Assembly (NCBI RefSeq): GCF_047126315.1
Contig: NZ_CP138953.1
Location: 3,534,001 to 3,598,000, forward strand
DNA length: 64,000 nt
Source: Shimia sp022448905
GTDB lineage: Bacteria > Pseudomonadota > Alphaproteobacteria > Rhodobacterales > Rhodobacteraceae
Direction: 5' to 3'
This document shows positions 21,116 to 30,034 of this stretch, in pieces. The number at the start of each line of letters is the position of its first letter. Positions within the stretch are counted from its first letter, which is position 1. Below the pieces are notes generated by a model. That model worked only from the letters and a program-made list of their open reading frames with translations, did no database searches and had not been told where the DNA came from. A program made the translations under genes and the position numbers.

Positions 21116-21148
21116 AAAAAGGCGCCTCAATGGGGCGCCTTTTTTTTT
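21116..21148 (+). terminator. Strong intrinsic terminator after carB
   Basis: AAAAAGGCGCC (21116-21126), seven-base loop, GGCGCCTTTTT (21134-21144) with T continuing to 21148, 18 bases after the carB stop. Confidence 0.9.
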
Positions 21149-21172
21149 GTGCTTCTCTACATTAGAGCCTTA

Positions 21173-21246
21173 GCCAAATCACAGATTTGGCAGCGCCCGA
21201 ACCGCCCCCACGGGGCGGGCGCTTCGCTTCCCACCCCTCGGTTCGG
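21173..21246. repeat. Interspersed repeat, copy 1 (short form)
   Basis: It starts with the palindrome CCAAATCACAGATTTGG, then GCAGCGCCC, GAACCGCCCC, and ends GGGCGGGCGCTTCGCTTCC...ACCCCTCGGTTCG. The same blocks in the same order recur at 24331-24490. Both lie in intergenic DNA near gene ends, which suggests a small family of palindromic intergenic elements. Confidence 0.65.
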
Positions 21247-21255
21247 CCGCTACAC

Positions 21256-22885
21256 TTACTCTTCTCGGTTATTCACCTCAAAATACGCAAAATCCGCCGC
21301 CTGCGCCCGCCCGGTCATATCCTGCGCGCACATCCCGACAAAACAGCCGGTGAAATTGGAATGCTCCCCGCGCACGCCTTCGTCGGACAACCGCGAGGCA
21401 TCCAGCACCAGCCCAATCGCCTGCCAATCGCCATCCTCCAGCGCATAGAAAAACTGCAAGTCCGCGCGATTGATCTCCAACTTCATCCGCACCACGCCGT
21501 CCTGCGGCATCGCGACCATCTCACCCAGCGGATAGGTCAACCGGCCCTCCGGCCAATCCAGACAGGACGGGACCGTCAACGCCCGCTCGCCGGTCGCCGG
21601 GTCCATGGTCAGTGCCAGATAATGAAACTGCGTGCGATTGTAATAGGCTGTCAGCCCGGCCATCTGCTGATAGCTGTCCGGCGCAAACTGCACCTCTGTC
21701 TCCGCCGTGCACTGCCACTCCGTTTGACGCGCCGCCACCAGGGCCTGCTCAAACCACGACCCAATCGACTCCCGTCCAAACAGCCGCAACGCGCCCCCGC
21801 TCAGATCAAACAACCGCGCAGGTTCCGGACTGCGCAGCCACTGCAACTGTGGCGGCAGCACCGACATATCTGCAAACTCAAACCGCTCCCGTGGCGCGGG
21901 CCACGGATGCTCCGGCAAATCCGGCGCAGGCTGTTCCACCGACGGCACCATGCCGCCCTCCTCCAGATAGAGCCAGTCATCCGCCCCCCAGGCACATTTC
22001 GCAATCCCGGTCTCCCGCCCCATCTGCGAGCGCCGCATCCCCGGCAAAGGCCGCGTGGTCAGGAACGTGTGATAGACCGAGCCATCCTCCAACTCGACAT
22101 ATTGCCCATGTCCCGTGCGCTGCAATGGGCTGGCGTCATTGTCGTGCACATGCACCAGATGCTTCTGCGGATGCAGCTCATACGGCCCGCGCAACTCCTT
22201 GGACCGCGCATAGGTCACCGCATGCTCGTATCCCGTGCCCCCTTCCGCCGTGATCAAGTAGTAATACCCGTTGCGCTGCATCAGATGCGGCGCTTCGGTC
22301 AGCCCAAGGTCACTGCCCGCAAAGATATTGGTGATCTCCCCCACCAATCGTTCTTCTTCAACACTGTACTCCTGCAACAAGATCCCACCAAAAAACGACG
22401 CCCCGCGCGTGTTCGCATTGCCCATTGTCGCCAAATGGTTCCACACCACGTTGACCAGATATTTGCGCCCATTCGCGTCATGAAACAGCGATGGGTCAAA
22501 CCCACTCGAGTTCAGGTAAACCGGATCAGACCACGGTCCCTCGATGTTCTCCGCCGTCACCAGATAGTTGTGCGCATCTTTGAAGTTGCCATCCAGCCGC
22601 TTCACATCCGTGTAGATCAGCCAGAACTTCCCATCCGCATAACTCAGCGCCGGTGCCCAAATCCCACAACTGTCCGGATTGCCTCGCATGTCCAACTGGC
22701 TTGGGCGATTGAGCGGCTGCGGCAGGGTGAGCCAATTCACCAAGTCTTTCGAATGGCTGATCTGCACCCCCGGATACCACTCAAACGTCGAGGTCGCGAT
22801 GTAGAAATCCTCCCCCACACGACAGATCGACGGATCCGGATTAAACCCGCGCAGAATCGGATTCCGAATGGTTTTTTTCGGTCAT
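21256..22885 (-). CDS. Glycoside hydrolase family 43 protein (beta-xylosidase-like), frameshifted near its start
   Basis: About 540 aa if repaired. The main frame (from 22818 down) has GH43 features: GEDFYIATSTFEWYPGVQI, the IWAPALSYADGKFWLIYT segment, SSGFDPSLFHD, and LTEAPHLMQRNGYYYLIT with the acid Glu; a C-terminal jelly-roll lectin-like domain follows, as in GH43 xylosidases. The expected N-terminus NPDPSIC, which holds the catalytic Asp, is encoded just upstream in the same frame but is preceded by a TGA with no start codon between. A start cluster ATGATGATG (22891-22883) with GGGGAGG upstream is in another frame, separated by an A7 tract (T7 at 22872-22878). Removing one A joins the two exactly. 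So this is a frameshift, slippage-dependent expression or a sequencing error. It is not near a sugar transporter. Confidence 0.75.
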
Positions 22886-23065
22886 CATCATGCCTCCCCA
22901 ACATTTCTGACCCGCCCACCTAAACAGGCTTTTTCCCCCACGCCAATAATTATTTCGACACTCAAACTAATTAAATCCACAACGCACGTCGGCGATCCCC
23001 CACTTGACCACCCTGCCGTACCCCCCTAAACCCGCGCCTTCGTTTTCAGTGGCGGAGACCGGACC

Positions 23066-24310
23066 ATGCACACCCACACCCTTGGCATCGACTTTGGCAC
23101 CTCCAACTCCGCCGCAGGTGTGGCCGTGAACGGCGCGCCCCATCTGATGACTTTCGCCCACGGCGAAACCACCCTGCCGACCACTTTCTTCTTTGACTTT
23201 GACAGCCGCAAAACCCTGCTCGGCACCCCGGCGAACCAAGCCCTTCTGGACGGGCTTGAAGGCCGCTTCATGCGCGCTCTCAAACGCGTGCTTGGCACCA
23301 CGCTGATGCATGAAAAGCGCCAGATCCTGAACGAGCGCGTGACCTTTGTCGACATCATCGCCCGCTTCCTGCGCCACATCAAAACCACGGCTGAGGCGCA
23401 AACCAGCCTGACGTTTGACCACGCCCTCTCCGGCCGCCCGGTGGTCTTCCACGGCGCAAACGACCCACGCGAGGCGCAAGCCGAAGCCGATCTGCGCGCC
23501 TGCTATCTCGCGGCCGGTTTCACCGGCGTCACCTTCATGGCCGAACCCGAGGCTGCCGCCATCGCCAACGGCGCGCTGGAGCAGCCCGGCCAACTCGGTC
23601 TGATCGTCGATATCGGCGGCGGCACCTCCGACTTCACTCTGTTTCGCACCACCGAGACGGGCATCGACACGCTGGCCAACCACGGCGTGCGCATCGGCGG
23701 CACCGACTTTGACCGCGCCATCAGCATCGACCGTGTCATGCCGCTCTTGGGACGCGGCACCGAGCTGCGCAACCAGTTTGGCAGCGGCACCCACTCCGCC
23801 CCGGCGGCGATCTTCAACGACCTCGCCACCTGGGAGAAAATCCCCTTCCTGTATACAGCGCAAACCCGCCGCGCCGTGGACGACATGCTGCGCCAAGCCC
23901 AAGCGCCCGAGCAAATCGCCCGCCTCGCCGAGGTCCTGCGCGATGAGTTGGGCCACGACATCGCCTTTGCGGTGGAGGCGGGCAAAGTCTCCGCCAGCAA
24001 GGCCAACGCCAACCCCAAAATCGACCTCTCAGTGCTCGACAGCACCCTAACCGTCCCCCTGCCCCCCGCGCTGCTGCCCGACATCCTTGCCGGCAACGCC
24101 GCCAAGCTCGATCAGGCCATGGTGGACATCCTGACCGACACAGGCACCACCGCGCAGGACGTGACCCAAGTGATCTACGTCGGCGGCTCCAGCCTGTTGT
24201 CGGTGGTGCAAGACACCGCCAAAGCGCGCTTCCCGCAGGCCGAGCACAAAGTGTCCGAGGTCTTCACCGCCGTTGCCGATGGCTTGGCGATTGCAGCGGA
24301 ACGGCGGTAG
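23066..24310 (+). CDS. Hsp70 family protein, YegD-like
   Basis: 414-aa ATPase with an actin/Hsp70 nucleotide-binding domain only: GIDFGTSNSAAG (phosphate 1) at the start, AEPEAAAIANGAL near residue 170, VDIGGGTSDFTLF (phosphate 2) near 190 and YVGGSSLLSVVQ (adenosine) near 370. It lacks the substrate-binding beta domain and helical lid of DnaK, as in YegD. This argues for a specialised chaperone-like ATPase; role unknown. Separated from its neighbours by intergenic repeats. Confidence 0.88.
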   Translation: MHTHTLGIDFGTSNSAAGVAVNGAPHLMTFAHGETTLPTTFFFDFDSRKTLLGTPANQALLDGLEGRFMRALKRVLGTTLMHEKRQILNERVTFVDIIARFLRHIKTTAEAQTSLTFDHALSGRPVVFHGANDPREAQAEADLRACYLAAGFTGVTFMAEPEAAAIANGALEQPGQLGLIVDIGGGTSDFTLFRTTETGIDTLANHGVRIGGTDFDRAISIDRVMPLLGRGTELRNQFGSGTHSAPAAIFNDLATWEKIPFLYTAQTRRAVDDMLRQAQAPEQIARLAEVLRDELGHDIAFAVEAGKVSASKANANPKIDLSVLDSTLTVPLPPALLPDILAGNAAKLDQAMVDILTDTGTTAQDVTQVIYVGGSSLLSVVQDTAKARFPQAEHKVSEVFTAVADGLAIAAERR

Positions 24311-24330
24311 CGGGTTTTATTCACCACCAT

Positions 24331-24490
24331 GCCAAATCACAGATTTGGCAGCGCCCCACTGGTCAACAGAGGCTTGCAAAGCAAGCTCCCGAGAGGTGAA
24401 CCGCCCCGTCGCACCAAAGGTGCGCCAAATCAAAAAACGGCACGCCTACGGCGTGACGGGGCGGGCGCTTCGCTTCCACCCCTCGGTTCG
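24331..24490. repeat. Interspersed repeat, copy 2 (with internal insertion)
   Basis: It begins with the same palindrome CCAAATCACAGATTTGG and GCAGCGCCC block as copy 1 (21173-21246), then carries about 85 extra bases with small palindromes (for example GGTGCGCC and a CGCCTACGGCG hairpin), and ends with the shared GGGCGGGCGCTTCGCTTCC block. The insertion lies inside the repeat, so the element is modular. Confidence 0.6.
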
Positions 24491-24559
24491 CGCGCGCCCC
24501 CTCCTAGAACCTCAACACACATTCAATTGACGCGCGCCACAAAGGTGCAATGATGCACT

Positions 24560-25534
24560 ATGACAAGCGCCTCTCCCCCTACTGAAAACGCCCAACCAGC
24601 GCATTTCTCTAAGCTGCACGTGGGCGTTCTGTTATGGATGCGCGACCCTCGCCGCACCCCTGTGCGCGTCCTCTCCGTGTCCGAGGACACCGCCAGCTTC
24701 ACAGTCGAAGTGCGCGCCTTCGAAGACATAGGAGCGCAATGGACTTTTCCACTCCGGCAAGCAGACAAATTCCTCTGCGCCCCGGACACGCCTGCCCACT
24801 CAGCCGCAATCATCGTCGCGCGCCAGTCCGCCTGTGACCAGTTCGATCAGCCTCTACGGGTGCCCGTTGATACTGAAAACCGCACCACGTCGCTCTCCAA
24901 ACTGAACACCCTCACCCAGCAAGCCCGTGACTGGCTGCACAACACAGGCCACCACCCAACGCCCGACCAACCGCTTGACAGCTTCAGTGCCTTTCAAGAC
25001 CCAACGGCCCTGACCAACTGGCTCAGCTTGCACGAGGTCGCCAATCTCGAGACTGATTTTGCCACGCACTACGTCAGCAACCCGCACGCAGGCGAAACCA
25101 TCAAGGCCCACCGCCTTGCCCTCGCCGATCTCGGCCTGTGCCCCTTTGAGGGCCGCATCCTGCGCGACACCGCCGAACTGACAGGCCCCAACTCGCTCGC
25201 CCATCGCCAACGCCACATCCTCGCCCGCCTCGCCTTTCTCCGCGCCGCCTTTGACCTACTTGGACAAACCCACCTGCAGCTCTACCGCGTGATCTATTCC
25301 GATGAGCCACTCACACCACCGCGCACCACCGGCTTTGTCTCCACAACCTTCAGCCGCGAAGTCGCCCTGCGGTTCCTGAAAGATGGCCAAAGCAAACGCC
25401 ACGCCGCGCTCTATTGGCAGCACGTCCCCGTCACACGCCTGTTTATGACCCACCTCGAAACCCCACAAATGCGCAGGCGCTACGAAGAGAGCGAAGCCCT
25501 CTTGTTGTGGGACCAACACGCAAGGCTGTTTTGA
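24560..25534 (+). CDS. Hypothetical protein with a possible ADP-ribosyltransferase-like C-terminal domain
   Basis: 324 aa, no signal peptide or membrane segment. Residues 20-75 look like a small beta-barrel. The C-terminal third has an R-S-E-like order: R243 in LYRVIYSDEP, then GFVSTTFSREVALRFL (S261-T-T), then YEESEALLL (E310-x-E312). R, STS-like and ExE motifs in this order define the arginine-specific ADP-ribosyltransferase fold, whose members commonly end with an ESE-containing strand. The motif order is seen; the fold and activity are inference, and key surrounding residues are not certain. It may be catalytically inactive. Partner genes are not obvious: Hsp70-like upstream and a lipoprotein convergent downstream. 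Confidence 0.5.
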   Translation: MTSASPPTENAQPAHFSKLHVGVLLWMRDPRRTPVRVLSVSEDTASFTVEVRAFEDIGAQWTFPLRQADKFLCAPDTPAHSAAIIVARQSACDQFDQPLRVPVDTENRTTSLSKLNTLTQQARDWLHNTGHHPTPDQPLDSFSAFQDPTALTNWLSLHEVANLETDFATHYVSNPHAGETIKAHRLALADLGLCPFEGRILRDTAELTGPNSLAHRQRHILARLAFLRAAFDLLGQTHLQLYRVIYSDEPLTPPRTTGFVSTTFSREVALRFLKDGQSKRHAALYWQHVPVTRLFMTHLETPQMRRRYEESEALLLWDQHARLF

Positions 25535-25590
25535 AGCCAGGAAAAGCCAGCGCACTAGATCCCCAAAGCACCCAAAAAGGGTTCATCGTA

Positions 25591-26262
25591 TCAACTGCAG
25601 GTGTGAACAATTTCCGTATCTTTGCCCAATGGCTTGTACGACTTGCACCGAGAGACGTATTCCAGCTTTACCGCCGCACCTTTGGTGTTCGGGAAAACGT
25701 CACCAATGTCGAAGCCATACTTTTTTTGAGGGTCATACGGCCCGCTGGGCCAAGTCTTGTAAGCCGCAATGTACAAATTGATATGGTTTGGCCATTCATA
25801 GAAGTGGCGCCGCCACGCACCTGATACGTGGTCAGAAAGGCCATCACCATAAGTCCCATTTGGCTCCGCGTCATAAGCATCAACCCAGAAAGTCGCCAGT
25901 TCCTTTGACTGCGCCGGCGTCATGTCCACCACGCCGACATAGCAGGTGCGCGCTTGATAGAAGACAATCACGCGGTCATTTGGCGACTGGACGTCATACC
26001 GGCCAACTGTGCGCCCGCCTCGAATGGGCGCTTGAACCGTTGTCACCTGGAATCCTGCATTTGTAAGTGCGCGCGTTACTTTGTCATTATTTGGGACACC
26101 GGCACAGGCACGCACAGCTTTTTCCGCAAGTGCCATGTCCTGCGGTCGTGCTGGCGACTGACTAATTGTTTTGGTGTCTACTGGCGGGATGCCACAGCCA
26201 GACAAAAACGCCAACACAGCGCCTAAGGTAAAGGCGGGACGGGGCCAGTTATCAATAGTCAT
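25591..26262 (-). CDS. Hypothetical lipoprotein, 223 aa
   Basis: Starts MTIDNWPRPAFTLGAVLAFL with a lipobox LSGC and lipidated C23, so it is probably periplasmic and membrane-anchored. The mature part has a GFQVTTVQAP strand, a C-terminal EYVSRCKSYKP segment and several cysteines that could pair. Family not recognised. ATG at 26262 is chosen because the signal peptide begins there; the frame extends upstream to 26325 through a hydrophobic but implausible leader. Confidence 0.7.
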   Translation of the reverse strand: MTIDNWPRPAFTLGAVLAFLSGCGIPPVDTKTISQSPARPQDMALAEKAVRACAGVPNNDKVTRALTNAGFQVTTVQAPIRGGRTVGRYDVQSPNDRVIVFYQARTCYVGVVDMTPAQSKELATFWVDAYDAEPNGTYGDGLSDHVSGAWRRHFYEWPNHINLYIAAYKTWPSGPYDPQKKYGFDIGDVFPNTKGAAVKLEYVSRCKSYKPLGKDTEIVHTCS

Positions 26263-26453
26263 TGCCAATTCACTCCATGCATGTGCAACGCAGCAATACA
26301 CGCATAACAGGAGCTTCAAAACCACTAGACGTGCCTATCGCAAAATAGCCAGGCCCAGTCTTGAGTGGCTGGGTAATGAGGGCATCTCCCAAGTTTGTTT
26401 TCCCATTGAACAGTCTATTACCCCACCGCCCGCTGTTGCGCGCTTCCGCAATG

Positions 26454-26489
26454 CAACAAAAATAGGCCCCGGCTCACCGAGTCGGGGCC
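26454..26489 (-). terminator. Intrinsic terminator after the acyl-CoA dehydrogenase
   Basis: On the minus strand GGCCCCGACT-type 10-bp stem (26480-26489 with 26465-26474, five-base loop) is followed by TATTTTTG, 58 bases past the stop codon. Confidence 0.75.
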
Positions 26490-26546
26490 TCAAAACACGC
26501 ACCTCCGCAAAACAGTCGCGATACCGACGCCATACCGACGTGAAAA

Positions 26547-27776
26547 TCAGACCTTTTCCTGCGTGTATTGACGCAGCTCTTTGCGGGCCACTTGGCGGCG
26601 GTGCACTGCGTCCGGACCGTCCGCCAGACGCAACGTTCGCACGTGTGTCCAGGCCTGCGCCAGCGGCGTGTCCTGCGAAATGCCGGTGCCGCCAAACATC
26701 TGCACCGCCTCGTCGATCACTTTCAGGGCCACATTGGGCGCCACCACTTTGATCTGGCTGATCCACGGCGCCGCCGCCCGCGCGTCGCCCTGATCCATGA
26801 TCCAGGCGGTCTTAAGACACAGCAGCCGCGCCTGCTCAATCTCCATACGGCACTCGGCAATGATGTCGTAGTTCGCGCCCAGATGCGCCAGCTTCTTGCC
26901 AAAGGCCTCCCGGCTCAGCGCGCGTTTGCACATCCGCTCCAGCGCCGCCTCGGCCTGTCCAATCGCGCGCATACAATGGTGGATGCGCCCGGGCCCAAGC
27001 CGCCCCTGTGCAATCTCAAAACCACGCCCTTCGCCCAGCAGCATGTTCTCCGCTGGCACGCGCACATTGCTAAACTTGATGTGCATATGCCCATGCGGCG
27101 CGTCATCCTGCCCGTAGACCATCATGGGCCGCAAAATCTCGATGCCCTCGGTGCCCGCAGGCACCACAATCATTGACTGGCGTTTGTGCACCGGCAGATC
27201 ATCCCCACCGGTTTTCACCATCACGATATAGACTTTGCAGCGCGGGTCTCCGGCGCCAGAAGCCCAATATTTCTCGCCATTTAGCACATAGTCGTCGCCA
27301 TCGCGCACACAGGACATCTCGATGTTCGTGGCATCCGAGCTGGCCACATCCGGCTCCGTCATCAGATAGGCGGAACGGATTTCGCCATTCAAAAGCGGCT
27401 TCAGCCATTCCTCTTTCATGGCGTCGCTGCCATAGCGTTCAAACACCTCCATATTGCCGGTATCCGGCGCGGAGCAGTTGAACACTTCAGCGCCCAAAGG
27501 CGTCTTGCCCATCTCCTCAGCAAAGAAGGCATATTCCACGGTGGAGAGCCCAAACCCTTTGTCGGAATCGGTCAGCCAGAAGTTCCACAAGCCCCGCTCC
27601 TTGGCCTTGGCTTTGAGCCCCTCAAGAATTTCCGCCTGACGGTCCGTGTAGGCCCAACGGTCACCTTTGCCGATCTCCGCATGGTATTCCTCCTCCAGAG
27701 GCATCACCTCCTCGCGGATCATCTCTTTGACCTGCGCCAACAGCTTTTCGTTTTCGGGTCGCATTCCCAGAAACAT
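26547..27776 (-). CDS. Acyl-CoA dehydrogenase family protein
   Basis: 409-aa flavoprotein. Visible segments: TEPDVASSDATNIEMS (acyl-CoA/FAD contact, near residue 150), GQDDAPHGHMHIKFSNVRVP near 235, GPGRIHHCMRAIGQAE near 275, and the C-terminal VQMFGGTGISQDTPLAQ (FAD-binding) near 365. The subgroup resembles the ACAD10/11-like enzymes acting on longer or branched acyl-CoAs; substrate unknown. ATG at 27776 is chosen with GGAG nearby; 20 further codons are open upstream. No electron-transfer or thiolase genes are adjacent. Confidence 0.9.
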   Translation of the reverse strand: MFLGMRPENEKLLAQVKEMIREEVMPLEEEYHAEIGKGDRWAYTDRQAEILEGLKAKAKERGLWNFWLTDSDKGFGLSTVEYAFFAEEMGKTPLGAEVFNCSAPDTGNMEVFERYGSDAMKEEWLKPLLNGEIRSAYLMTEPDVASSDATNIEMSCVRDGDDYVLNGEKYWASGAGDPRCKVYIVMVKTGGDDLPVHKRQSMIVVPAGTEGIEILRPMMVYGQDDAPHGHMHIKFSNVRVPAENMLLGEGRGFEIAQGRLGPGRIHHCMRAIGQAEAALERMCKRALSREAFGKKLAHLGANYDIIAECRMEIEQARLLCLKTAWIMDQGDARAAAPWISQIKVVAPNVALKVIDEAVQMFGGTGISQDTPLAQAWTHVRTLRLADGPDAVHRRQVARKELRQYTQEKV

Positions 27777-27997
27777 CGCCCAACTCCTCTCCAACTCGTT
27801 GCCCCACCATGTCGCGCGGGCGGTCCTCTTGTCCACGAGGGGGATTGAAAATGACGCAGGGTCTTAAAAATCAGGGGTTAGCGAAGTCCTAAAAAACTCC
27901 GAAAATTTTTCTGTATTTTGAGAGAAATTTTTTCTGCCAAAAATGCATTTCTGCTCTTGCGCCTCCCCGCGCTGCTAAGTAAACCCTGCCTCACAGT

Positions 27998-28072
27998 TGG
28001 GGTGTAGCCAAGTGGTAAGGCACCTGTTTTTGGTACAGCGCATCGTAGGTTCGAATCCTACCACCCCAGCCA
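27998..28072 (+). tRNA. tRNA-Gln (anticodon TTG)
   Basis: 75 nt with encoded CCA. Acceptor stem TGGGGTG (27998-28004) pairs with CACCCCA (28062-28068), discriminator G then CCA. The anticodon loop TTTTGGT has anticodon TTG; the T arm reads GTAGGTTCGAATCCTAC. The anticodon stem appears to have one C-C mismatch at its outer pair. Its last 17 bases recur at 32782-32798, so this tRNA is the probable integration site of the following island. Confidence 0.95.
28056..28072 (+). repeat. Putative att site (tRNA-Gln 3' end)
   Basis: TCCTACCACCCCAGCCA, the end of tRNA-Gln, is repeated exactly at 32782-32798 in the same orientation. This is the normal footprint of integration into a tRNA 3' end by a tyrosine integrase. 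No intact integrase is present between the copies. Confidence 0.7.
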
Positions 28073-28490
28073 TTTCATCGAACATCAGTGAACGAAGAGC
28101 TCACTCGAAACACCGCTTCGTTCTGCCCCCAGAAATGCCCCTGTTTATGCCCCAGTTGGTTTGGGTGGTCTTGGGCAGGGAGACTGGACCCAGTGTGGTG
28201 GACAGCGATGGTCTGATTGGACACCACTTAAGCCCCCTAGGCTGGGACCCTTAAGCTTCCTCCTCCTTACGGGGCCTATTAATGAGGATGGGGGATAAAT
28301 TCCTCCCCCTAGATGTGGAGTGCTATTGGTAGGTAGTTGTTATAAATAAATAATCCATAACCAGCTTAACCCTCACAACTCCCACTAGAGATAGATATCC
28401 CCCCTCTGTCACTAGGAGCCCTAAGGATGCTCAGAAGAGATCTCAGGTAACAGACCAACCTTTAGCCGGAACTCTTCCCTCATGACCTCC
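28073..28490. other. Gene-free stretch between tRNA-Gln and the first IS copy
   Basis: No convincing gene on either strand. It holds a 24-bp sequence at 28131-28154 that recurs exactly at 32847-32870, in both places shortly after the tRNA-derived 17-mer. On the minus strand both copies read GHKQGHF in one frame, which could be the tail of a lost integrase gene; this is a guess. The rest is AT-rich and featureless to me. Confidence 0.5.
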
Positions 28491-28565
28491 CTGTCCGTCG
28501 TCAAAGTTTTTGGAACCAAAAGCGGCGTGAACTAAGAGAGTGTTCGGCTCATCGGGTCGGTTTGA

Positions 28566-29546
28566 TTATGCTGCGCGTTGACTGTGATGCAAGCGTCGCG
28601 CTTCGAATGTCTTCCGTTTGATCCTTTCTCGTTGTTCCAGAATGGCTTGGTCACGTCCGAAGTAGACATCGGCTGGTGTGACGTTTTTCAGGCTCTCGTG
28701 ATATCGCTGGTGATTGTAATGATCGACGAAGGCTTCGATTTGGTCTTCGAGATCGCCGGGCAGGAAATAGTTTTCCAGCAAGATCCGGTTCTTCAAAGTT
28801 TGATGCCAACGCTCGATCTTGCCCTGCGTCTGGGGATGATACGGCGCTCCACGTGAATGTTTCATGCCTTTGTCCTGCAGCCACTCAGCCAGGTCACCCG
28901 AGACATAACTGGAGCCGTTGTCGCTGAGTAGGCGCGGTTTGTGGACAACGTGGACCTGATCGCACCCTGACGCCTGCAAAGCCAAGTCCAGCGTGTCAGT
29001 CACATCCTCCGCCCGCATGGTCGTGCAGAGCTTCCACGAGATGATGTAGCGGCTGTAATCGTCCAGGATTGTGCTGAGATAGAACCAGCCCCACCCCAGA
29101 ACCTTGAGATAGGTAAAGTCGGTCTGCCAAAGCTGGTTGATGGCCGTTGTCTTATGCTCGAACTCATTCGCGGCTTTCAGCACGATGAATGCTGGGCTGG
29201 TGATCAGGTCATGTGCCTTGAGCGTGCGATACACTGTGGATTCCGATACAAAGTACCGTTCTTGGTCTGTGAAGGTCACCGCCAACTCGCGGGGTGACAG
29301 CTCTGTCTCTTTCAAGGCGAAGCTGACGACCTTGCGCTTCACCTCGTCTGGAACGCGGTTCCAAACGTGTTTGGGCTTGGGAGACTGATCCTCAAGACCA
29401 GCCTCCCCGCGCTGCAGGTATCGGTCGTACCAACGGTAGAATGTGGTGCGAGGGATACCCAGTTTGGCCAATGTACGACGCGCTGACAGATGGCTTTCTT
29501 CAACCAACCGGATGATCTCCAGCTTCTCGGATGCGGCATACCTCAT
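28566..29546 (-). CDS. IS3-family transposase OrfB (copy A)
   Basis: 326-aa DDE transposase. An N-terminal helix-turn-helix (ARRTLAKLGIPRTTFYRWYD) precedes the rve/integrase core: first Asp in WQTDFTYLK (near residue 142), second Asp in LLSDNGSSYV (near 205), catalytic Glu in QGKIERWHQT (near 241). In IS3 elements orfA and orfB are joined by programmed -1 frameshifting; here orfB starts inside the orfA stop (ATGA overlap). The protein appears intact and identical to copy B. Confidence 0.92.
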   Translation of the reverse strand: MRYAASEKLEIIRLVEESHLSARRTLAKLGIPRTTFYRWYDRYLQRGEAGLEDQSPKPKHVWNRVPDEVKRKVVSFALKETELSPRELAVTFTDQERYFVSESTVYRTLKAHDLITSPAFIVLKAANEFEHKTTAINQLWQTDFTYLKVLGWGWFYLSTILDDYSRYIISWKLCTTMRAEDVTDTLDLALQASGCDQVHVVHKPRLLSDNGSSYVSGDLAEWLQDKGMKHSRGAPYHPQTQGKIERWHQTLKNRILLENYFLPGDLEDQIEAFVDHYNHQRYHESLKNVTPADVYFGRDQAILEQRERIKRKTFEARRLHHSQRAA

Positions 29547-29956
29547 TCGTGGTCGCCCCCATCGCCTGTCATGCTTTTTTTGAGAAGACGCAGTTCCAAT
29601 GTTTGCTCCGCGACAACCTCCTTGAGATCCTTTGCTTCGCGGCGCAGTTCTTTCACCTCGTCAGTGTTTGCGGCACGCGCTGTATCGCCCGCCAGCCGCT
29701 TCTTACCGGCCTCCATGAAGTCCTTCGACCATTTGTAGTAAACGCCTTGAGAAATCCCCTCGCGGCGACACAGTTCAGCTATGCTGTCCTCGCCACGAAG
29801 ACCATCAAGGACGATACGGATCTTCTCTTCCGCCGAATACTGTTTACGGGTGGCGCGCTTGATATCTTTAACGATCTTCTCGCCAGGGCTCTTCGTAGTC
29901 TTTCTCATCTTCCACTCCTTAGTGGTTACGATGAGCCAGAAACTCTCCCTTATCAA
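29543..29956 (-). CDS. IS3-family transposase OrfA (copy A)
   Basis: 137-aa helix-turn-helix protein: RKQYSAEEKIRIVLDGLRGE, then IAELCRREGISQGVYYKWSKDFME, then a leucine-rich coiled coil (VAEQTLELRLLKKSM) that multimerises the transposase. It binds the IS ends. It overlaps orfB by 4 bases and is identical to copy B. Confidence 0.92.
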   Translation of the reverse strand: MIRESFWLIVTTKEWKMRKTTKSPGEKIVKDIKRATRKQYSAEEKIRIVLDGLRGEDSIAELCRREGISQGVYYKWSKDFMEAGKKRLAGDTARAANTDEVKELRREAKDLKEVVAEQTLELRLLKKSMTGDGGDHE

Positions 29957-30034
29957 ATCACCCTAATTGGACCCATAGGTGCTGACGTCAGACACATCAC
30001 CATAGAAAGTCGGTCCTAGCACTGTGAACAACGC

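Larger units (their letters stand above)
28491..29995 (-). mobile_element. IS3-family insertion sequence, copy A
   Basis: 1505-bp block repeated in inverted orientation at 38524-40028, with identical orfA and orfB proteins. Orientation is right to left. The orfA-side end reads GTGTCTGACGTCAGCACC (inward from 29995) and the orfB-side block ends TTTGACGACGGACAG at 28491. The true IS end on the orfB side may be nearer the TGTTCGGCTC at 28550, with the last 55-60 bases being shared flank. No clear target duplication is seen, which fits past recombination between the two copies. Confidence 0.8.

Noticed and set aside
22872..22878. Classical -1 slippery heptamer A-AAA-AAC at the GH43 start
   Set aside because: The heptamer is in phase, but joining the start frame to the GH43 frame needs a +1 (or -2) shift, so standard -1 slippage would not give the enzyme.
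21187..22923. 578-codon open frame on the plus strand
   Set aside because: Antisense to the GH43 gene; arginine/proline-rich composition is a shadow artefact.
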